Source: Castanea sativa (lineage: Eukaryota; Streptophyta; Magnoliopsida; Fagales; Fagaceae). Taken from it: DNA of 64,000 nt. Under the pieces are notes generated by a model. The model saw only the letters and a list, made by a program, of their open reading frames with translations. It searched no databases and was not told where the DNA came from. The position numbers and the translations under genes were made by a program. Below, one piece after another: positions 62,534 through 64,000 of this stretch (position 1 is its first letter; every line of letters starts with the position of its first letter). Location of the stretch: assembly GCF_040712315.1 (NCBI RefSeq), contig NC_134015.1, positions 43,235,464 through 43,299,463 on the forward strand. The letters are read 5' to 3'.

Positions 62534-62795
62534 CGAATTGGACCAAATGGATTGAAGTGGATAGACTGGACTGAGTGGACTAAACTAGACAAAATATACT
62601 GAATGGAATAAATTAGACAATAATAGACCGAAGTGGACTGAAATGGACCGAAATTGACTGAAGGATTGAAGTGGACGAAACAGACTGAAGTGGACAAAAT
62701 TGAATGGATCGAAAGAATCAAAATGGACTTAAATTGACAGAAATGGACCAAGTGGACAAAAGTGGACCATATTGGAACAAACTAAATTAAAATAC
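62534..62795. repeat. degenerate TGGACYGAA minisatellite, unit 4 type II
   Basis: Type II array, shorter than at 34,686 by about two units. Confidence 0.8.
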
Positions 62796-63475
62796 TATGC
62801 TAATGTGGGTCGACAGGAGCATGGTAACAATAAATTATTCACTTTAGCTTTTAAATATAAAAAATCCTATCTTAATTGTAGGGGAACATGTGCCAGGCCC
62901 ATTTCAAAGCCAAACTAAGAATGTTAGGTAGCCCACAATAGGGGAGTTAGCCCAGCCCAATGACAAACGAATTGTGAAAGATCCAACGCTTGAACATGTG
63001 ATCCCAACTGAACATTAATGCGTATCACAGCACCCAAATTGATGACCACCACGAGTTACAAAGTAAACTGACATAGTCAAATTGGTGGGATCCACTGCTA
63101 ATCCTTGATTTAATAGGGGGGAATAGTACCATTGATTCACAAGACTACTTAGATCCTAAATTTGGTAGGTCCCACACATGTCAGGGAGATTCCATCATTA
63201 TGAAGACCCTACTAATAAAGAGAATAAATAAGGGGGTATGAAAATTGGGGAGGGGGGGTGAAATCACAAGAGGAATGAGAGTCATACATTTCGAATTTGA
63301 GATTTATCTTGGGGCACAGGGGAAAAGATTCAGTCCGAGAATCATATCCTCGGCCTAAGCTTAAAATCAATAGTGACAGTCTGCCTTAGTAGCTCAGCCC
63401 ATTGTAGTTAACAATTACTCTTGGGTGCTCCCATCAAGGGCTAAAAATGTCCTTAAAAAAATTAAAAAAAAAAAA

Positions 63476-63503
63476 AATAATAATAATAATAATAATAATA
63501 ATT
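63476..63503 (+). repeat. TAA microsatellite
   Basis: About nine TAA units grown from the A-rich tract that stands at this place in other type II copies (CAAAAA run at 19,065; A run at 35,627). Confidence 0.9.
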
Positions 63504-63956
63504 GAGGGCCCCAGCACAATCCTATAGTTTTAGGGCCTTGCCACTACATTAACTTGTATAAAAATTCATTGGTGAGATAGATGGCTAAGTAATGGGAATT
63601 TAAAACATGAAACTTTCCTTCAAAAAAAAAAAAAATTAAAACTAGAGTGAAATGAAACACAAATTTTTGAAATTAAAATAATTAAATATGTAAAATTTTT
63701 GCTTTATTGATTCGAAACATAATATTTTTTTTATTGAGTGTTACTAAATTCGAGTAAAAATACCATATTCCAAATAAGTCATTTTTTATATAAATCTCAG
63801 AAAAATAAAAATAGAAATTCATTTATATAAATGATTAGTGCACCATTTATAAATCATTAATACTTGAAAATAAATGCATATAGGCCATTAATACTTCTTG
63901 GATATACATAAAATAAATTCATACTACTACAATGTTTGGTAGATATATAAGAAAAT

Positions 63957-64000
63957 TGGATTCAAATCTTCTAGATTTCCTAGGGTACTCTATCAAATAA
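63957..64000. mobile_element. hAT-like MITE, unit 4 type II, cut by window end
   Basis: First 44 bases of the same element as at 19,544, preceded by AAGAAAAT at 63,949-63,956. Confidence 0.65.

Larger units (their letters stand above)
61861..64000. repeat. type II block, unit 4, cut by window end
   Basis: Same order as 17,471-19,600. By position a further class B gene would lie about 1.0 kb beyond the window, if not deleted. Confidence 0.8.

Overview
The window is AT-rich intergenic DNA from a seed plant, probably a woody eudicot; the species cannot be fixed from the sequence. Evidence for a plant: Ty1/copia elements primed by initiator Met-tRNA (binding site TGGTATCAGAGC), SIRE-like gag remnants with a polypurine tract of the AAAGGGGGAGATTG type, hAT-like MITEs, and small two-exon genes for secreted cysteine-rich peptides. 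I found no conserved housekeeping gene, tRNA or rRNA.

Layout: the window is about four tandem copies of one large unit. Full order within a unit: (i) a 2.6 kb AT-rich 'type I' block holding a degenerate TGGACYGAA minisatellite and a MITE; (ii) a solo copia LTR; (iii) a class A cysteine-rich-peptide gene, always broken; (iv) a downstream block; (v) a SIRE-like LTR tail with polypurine tract; (vi) a 'type II' block, a diverged homologue of type I; (vii) a class B cysteine-rich-peptide gene, intact where present; (viii) the same kind of downstream block; (ix) minus-strand, gag-only SIRE-like copia remnants ending in an LTR that leads into the next type I block. Unit 1 is 1-13,924, unit 2 13,925-26,009, unit 3 26,010-45,704, unit 4 45,705-64,000 (cut by the window end). 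Each unit has lost different parts by deletions whose junctions often show a few bases of homology.

Genes: two intact class B genes (5,944-6,311 and 20,582-20,939) encode nearly identical 92-residue precursors, with a signal peptide interrupted by a short phase-1 intron, an eight-cysteine core and a 29-residue tail. Three class A copies (about 3,945, 29,011 and 57,992) share a one-base insertion that destroys the last cysteines, so the class was broken before the unit was amplified. Unit 2 has lost class A and unit 3 has lost class B.

Mobile elements: the only near-complete element is a plus-strand Ty1/copia retrotransposon at 49,851-57,857, with 1.4 kb LTRs and a TTTAT target duplication. 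It is dead: several stops, three frameshifts, and changed catalytic residues in integrase and reverse transcriptase. Solo LTRs of the same family lie at 27,533, 48,376 and (truncated) 2,923, and one inverted copy lies at 29,927. Paralogous empty sites elsewhere in the window confirm two of these insertions and place them in time.
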